Shown here: in pieces, positions 13,671-14,506 of the stretch
Layout: every line of letters starts with the position of its first letter
How positions within the stretch are numbered: the stretch's first letter is position 1
Assembly: GCA_002452325.1 (NCBI GenBank)
Contig: DKFG01000112.1
Coordinates: 186-14,691, forward strand
Source: Geobacter sp. UBA6802
Lineage (GTDB): Bacteria; Desulfobacterota; Desulfuromonadia; Geobacterales; Pseudopelobacteraceae
DNA length: 14,506 nucleotides
Reading direction: 5' to 3'
Translations under genes and position numbers: made by a program
Notes under the pieces: model-generated
Databases searched by the model: none
Told to the model about the DNA's origin: nothing
Seen by the model: only the letters and a program-made list of their open reading frames with translations

Positions 13671-14465
13671 ATGGATTTAACAGCATTTTTTCAGGCTATC
13701 ACCTCAGTCTTCCCGTTTTTACCGAAGATCTACAATCCGGTTGTTATTGACTATACCACTTTATTTACCGTGTTCTGCTGGCTGATAGCAGCATCCATCA
13801 GCCTTTATTTCAGTATAAACAACTCACGTATCTGGACCAGTATCGGTATCGGTTTCTTCCTAATGTTCTGGAGCCAATCGTTCCAGCTTAACCCATGGCA
13901 TGAAACCTTTACGATAATGATTGCGATCCACTTTACCATCGGTACCATCTCGATCCTGATTATCAGTCATGGTATCCAGGAATACTACCTGTTCACCCGA
14001 ACATTAGAGATCGCCGGTTCAAAAAAAACCATTTACCTGGGTACCCTGTTGATGGTCCTGGTTGCCATCCTGTTGATCAGCATCAACCCCAAGCCGTCGA
14101 TGTACGTTCTGCGCAACTACCGGATGATGAACAACATGGTCTGGACCTTCCTCTGTATCCTCAACATCTACTATGTGGTTAAGATCTACATTGAGATGAA
14201 AGACTCCCCCATTGCCAACGGCATCATCTGTCTGGGAGTGGTCTTTGTTTTTGCCCTGATTTTTAAAGCCTCCGGTATGTATCTACATATGTACCAGTGG
14301 GATAAGGCCTGGATGAATATCATTGAGTTTACCGGCGAATCCACCGACATCAAACTCCATATGGCCAAGGTAGAAACAGCCCGATGGCTGTTCAAGACCT
14401 TCAACGTACTAACCAGCGTCTCGGTGGCAGGCACATTTGTCTACCTCCTCAGGCTTCTTCGCTAA
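13671..14465 (+). CDS. Seven-helix integral membrane protein, function unknown
   Basis: 264 residues with about seven membrane helices (~28-48, 53-70, 80-100, 120-138, 154-172, 182-203, 241-261). GAGGAGG 4 nt before the ATG is a very strong ribosome site. Conserved-looking polar residues within or beside helices include H77, H87, H100, Y105-Y106, and H206 with Y208-W210. The sixth loop (~204-240) is long and mixed in charge. The family is not recognised. The size and helix number recall the seven-helix sensor modules that sit in front of kinases or cyclases, but here no output domain follows, and the partner is presumably the DUF4388-like protein encoded just upstream. Could be a receptor, a transporter subunit or a regulator of one; none of these can be chosen from the sequence. 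Confidence 0.65.
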   Translation: MDLTAFFQAITSVFPFLPKIYNPVVIDYTTLFTVFCWLIAASISLYFSINNSRIWTSIGIGFFLMFWSQSFQLNPWHETFTIMIAIHFTIGTISILIISHGIQEYYLFTRTLEIAGSKKTIYLGTLLMVLVAILLISINPKPSMYVLRNYRMMNNMVWTFLCILNIYYVVKIYIEMKDSPIANGIICLGVVFVFALIFKASGMYLHMYQWDKAWMNIIEFTGESTDIKLHMAKVETARWLFKTFNVLTSVSVAGTFVYLLRLLR

Positions 14466-14506
14466 CATCTTGTTTAACCATACCAAACAAACGGCCTAAA
14501 GAGGCA
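14466..14506 (+). other. Right-hand tail, start of an intergenic stretch
   Basis: 41 nt. An AT-rich inverted repeat TTGTTT/AAACAA (14470-14475 and 14485-14490) is too weak to call a terminator. AAAGAGG near the end could be the ribosome site of a further gene beyond the window. Confidence 0.3.

Overview
The window most likely comes from a Geobacterales (Desulfobacterota, formerly Deltaproteobacteria) genome, something like Geobacter or Trichlorobacter. This is inferred from gene content: an eight-haem c-type cytochrome, a cytochrome-bd-like membrane complex carrying c haems, PilZ and GGDEF proteins, and DUF1858. No rRNA or marker gene is present to prove it. I see no tRNA, rRNA, CRISPR array, insertion sequence or phage gene, and codon use gives no obvious sign of recent transfer.

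Layout. Left end, + strand: the 3' part of a class I aspartate aminotransferase gene closed by a clear rho-independent terminator, then a two-gene unit of a small DUF1858 protein and a PilZ protein with a C-terminal membrane anchor. These end head-on against a glycine-zipper lipoprotein gene on the - strand. Everything from there to about 12.47 kb is on the - strand. In the direction of transcription (right to left) it reads comEC, a REC-GAF-GGDEF regulator, hisS, a CydA-like membrane protein fused to three haem-c domains, and a second CydA-like membrane protein. Consecutive genes are 6 nt apart or overlap by 4 nt. After a 145-nt gap with its own promoter comes the octaheme cytochrome gene, then a perfect 38-bp palindrome that looks like a terminator, then the lipoprotein. 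At the right end, on the + strand, a good sigma70-type promoter drives two genes of unknown function: a protein with two DUF4388/PATAN-like domains and a seven-helix membrane protein.

The most interesting part is 2.9-7.3 kb. Two membrane proteins both show the CydA fold and no CydB is present. By eye alignment, the residues for the b595/d-type dihaem site (His24, Glu105, Glu112, Glu306) sit in the subunit with fused c haems. The residues that bind haem b558 in CydA (His and Met) are instead found in the other subunit (His188, Met254). Both lack the long quinol-binding Q-loop. Next to them is an octaheme cytochrome of the tetrathionate-reductase (OTR) type, whose family reduces nitrite, hydroxylamine and tetrathionate in vitro. 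Together they could form an electron-transfer module linking a bd-like membrane oxidoreductase to periplasmic haem c, with O2, NO or an N/S oxyanion as possible substrate. The function is inferred; the residue pattern is what the sequence shows.
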